Shown here piece by piece: positions 54,102 through 64,000 of a stretch of DNA of 64,000 nt. Source of the DNA: Amoebidium appalachense. Lineage: Eukaryota > Ichthyosporea. The position numbers were made by a program, and so were the translations under genes. The stretch is taken from positions 9,610,001 to 9,674,000 of the forward strand of contig CAVNZM010000008.1 of NCBI GenBank assembly GCA_963693365.1, read 5' to 3'. Each line of letters starts with the position of its first letter. Positions within the stretch are counted from its first letter, which is position 1. The notes under the pieces are model-generated. The model had not been told where the DNA came from. It did no database searches and was given only the letters and a program-made list of their open reading frames with translations.

Positions 54102-55173
54102 AAAAACCTTTATTCCAACTTGGCATAGTGCACGTGAGCGTGGTGTGTGGCCCTGCAGCCCGAATCGGATTGATTATGTAGGTTGTATCTCGTGGTGTGG
54201 GATAGGGGTGCATTTGGGTGTGCCACTGGGTGGAACTTCGTATTTGTGTGTGCGCGCGCGCATGCTCGCCTGCATGGGTGTGTGTGTCCGTGTGTGTGCG
54301 TGTGTGATAGAATGATGTGTGTGTGCATGTGTGATAGAAGGCATGTGTGTGTGCGTGCATGCCGCGCGCAATTGTGTGACTGAGCATGTGCAAGCCGCAG
54401 CATTTTGTCCGGCTGCTCAAGGGGTGGAGAAGAGAAAACATTGTTGCTAGAGATCATTCTGTGTTTAGCATCTACTAGCTAAACAGCAGATTTTGGATTG
54501 AATATTGTCACAGTTTATGGCAAGCCACGGTAATTCCTTCTGAATTGTGGCAGTGGATGCTGCAGTGCAGAAAGGGTGGGTGGGTGGGTGGGTGGGTGAG
54601 TGAGTGCTGGTGGTGGTGGTGGTAGTGGAGGAGGGGAGGGTGACTTGAAAATAGATTGGAGAGAGACACATTTTGACAAGGTGCTAATCAACAACGATAA
54701 GACTGGGCACGATTTTTTTGTCTCCTTCTCCATATCTGAGCAGGTACCTTTATTCCACACATTGTTCAAAAATTTAAAGTCGAGGTACTTTGGAATAACA
54801 CATAATGCATCGATGCAGGCATTAACACTTCAAAAATATGGCATCACAAAGGATTATCACAATTCGTGCACACGAGATTACTGGTTAATCAGCTGTCATA
54901 ATATTTGGAATTCGTTTAAATCGGGTGTGTGCTGTGTCTAGTGTAACACCACGGATATACCAACAGCAGGATTCGGAGTAAACTATATCGAACAAACTAT
55001 TGTTAATCTCAACGAAGAATAAGGAAAAACGATCAAACATAAAGTGAAAAACAAGGGAGAAAGGGTAGTGTGTTTCATGCATGTAGTGCCATTCGGTGCC
55101 TGCTTAGTTCTTGCCCCCCCTCCCTCCCCCCCCCCCCCCCCCCCCCTCCCCCCCCCCTCCCCCCCCCCCCCCC

Positions 55174-55222
<49 letters not shown>

Positions 55223-55888
55223 CACCCCTCTTTGGCCGAACGTTGAATCTAATCTGCACTTTGACATAAGAAACAGAAAATCGACTTGTGCATTTCGAAC
55301 CCTGGCCAAACATATGAGAAACCGACCCCACCAGCAAACTTCGAACACTTGTATTCTAAATTGATAATTCTGTCGATTGTATATCCTGCATGCACACTGA
55401 AGCGCATATGTAGTATGGTACCACAAGGTGATATGCAAAACTGATAAGCACTTATCATAAACGCTAATAACGCACATCAATGCGATTATTTAAACTGTTA
55501 AAACTTAAAAAAGCCAGTCATGCTGTATTCTATGCAAATCCTTCCCACCTTGCCTCATTGAGCATCACCTCTCCCCATCCCTCTCAATCACAAGCACCAC
55601 CACACACGCTCATTCACTCCACAAAGCCAACAAGAGGAGAGAGAAACTCTTTGCCTCACTGCCATCACTCTACCACCACCACACACACTGACACTCGCGT
55701 GCGCGCACAACCTCCCCCCTCTATCCCCCCAAACACACCCAACCATGCCGCCACCGCCAAACGTCCCCCCCCTCCCCCCCCCTCCCCCTCCCTCCCCCCC
55801 CCGCCCCACAAAAAAAAAAACAAAAAAAAAACGAAAAAAGAAACAAAAAAAACCCAATCAGGCGCTTGTATACAACCACCACTAACAG

Positions 55889-55919
<31 letters not shown>

Positions 55920-55975
55920 TTTCATCCCATCCCCACCCCACCTCACCCCCTCCTCGGCTCCCCCTCTCCCCCTCT
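53411..55975. other. Intergenic region, mostly unique with a few homopolymers; no firm gene
   Basis: Poly-G at 53692-53726, poly-C at 54061-54091, GT-rich sequence at 54240-54350, and poly-C blocks at 55120-55208 and 55890-55919. A 113-residue frame at 54600-54941 has protein-like sequence (DWRETHFDKVLINNDKTGHD) but no normal start codon. It may be a stray exon or a gene relic. Confidence 0.5.
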
Positions 55976-63568
<7,593 letters not shown>

Positions 63569-64000
63569 CTGAAATAAAAACTCTTTGAGAAGCAGATTGG
63601 AATCAAACTCCTACATACGACCCTGTTGGGTTTTAATGCGCCAGACTTATGGAGTTCTCATTCGCATTAACACACCAAAGTGAGGTGCTCACTCAGAAGC
63701 ATGCTAGAAGAAAGACACGTGCAGAGGGGGGAAAGTAGATGGCAGTTCCATTCTTTATTTAGTGGATATAGGTAATATGGTAGTATATGGTATCTTAGAC
63801 ACCTTTGTGAAAAGGATGCGAGTTTGAGAGTAATACAACTAGTTGCTTACACGTAAGCACATGCATGGAAAGAACAAGTAAAGGGCAATTCCGTTCTATA
63901 TTATTAGGATGTGCTTGGTATGGGTGAAAACTTTGTGAAACTATGGTCGGGGGAATGTACTGTTTAATTAATCAGTTTTGCGAAATAAACCAGAGGCCTT
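63569..64000. other. Upstream flank of the minus-strand gene
   Basis: Unique sequence without a clear open frame. The TTTTTATTTCAG at 63569-63580 (minus strand) looks like a 3' splice site with incoming phase 2, so an upstream exon probably lies here undetected or outside the window. No convincing TATA box is seen. Confidence 0.45.

Overview
This is nuclear DNA from a eukaryote. It carries spliced genes with GT-AG introns, upstream TATA and CCAAT motifs, very large amounts of simple-sequence repeat, and protein families typical of opisthokonts and their relatives: a Dbl-type RhoGEF with PH and SH3 domains, a C1 domain, a plasma-membrane-type Ca2+-ATPase and a histone-fold protein. A unicellular relative of animals (ichthyosporean-like) would fit the gene content and the repeat-rich introns, but no marker in the window proves this. 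The most striking base-level property is the density of poly(dG).poly(dC) runs of 10-50 bases, (CA/GT)n arrays and (CT/GA)n arrays in introns and between genes.

Layout. 1-1514: repeats, no gene. 1515-2960 (-): single-exon CobW-family GTPase metallochaperone. 2961-6607: repeats and a promoter. 6608-8732 (+): three-exon gene for a 158-residue C1-domain protein with one zinc ligand changed to Trp. 8733-13390: repeats and a tRNA-derived SINE-like element. 13391-17039 (+): two-exon P-type Ca2+-ATPase. 17040-20697: repeats, a 242-bp MITE with target-site duplication and a long (CCTG)n array. 20698-42448 (+): a very large RhoGEF gene (17 exons plus one candidate cassette, about 1862 residues: DH, PH, coiled coil, SH3, long Pro/Ser/Thr-rich tail). 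An intact reverse-transcriptase ORF sits in its third intron. 42449-55975: mostly repeats, a few weak gene candidates and an inverted pair of dispersed repeats around long (GT)n/(CA)n arrays. 55976-63568 (-): a chain of small phase-0 exons ending in a divergent histone H4 domain, so this looks like an H4-fold module carrying a long unrelated N-terminal part. The H4 exon has a one-base frame break at a run of ten G.

Two signals stand out. The first is the H4-like domain fused behind acidic and Pro/Lys-rich exons. The second is a recurrent structure: short tandem duplications that include an exon edge and its splice site. It occurs four times in the RhoGEF gene, and the H4 gene has a related case, a six-copy 79-bp array ending exactly at a 3' splice site. 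Some copies keep the reading frame and both splice signals, so they look like raw material for new or alternative exons.

I built the spliced models by hand from splice consensus, phase agreement and domain continuity. I had no transcript or database evidence.
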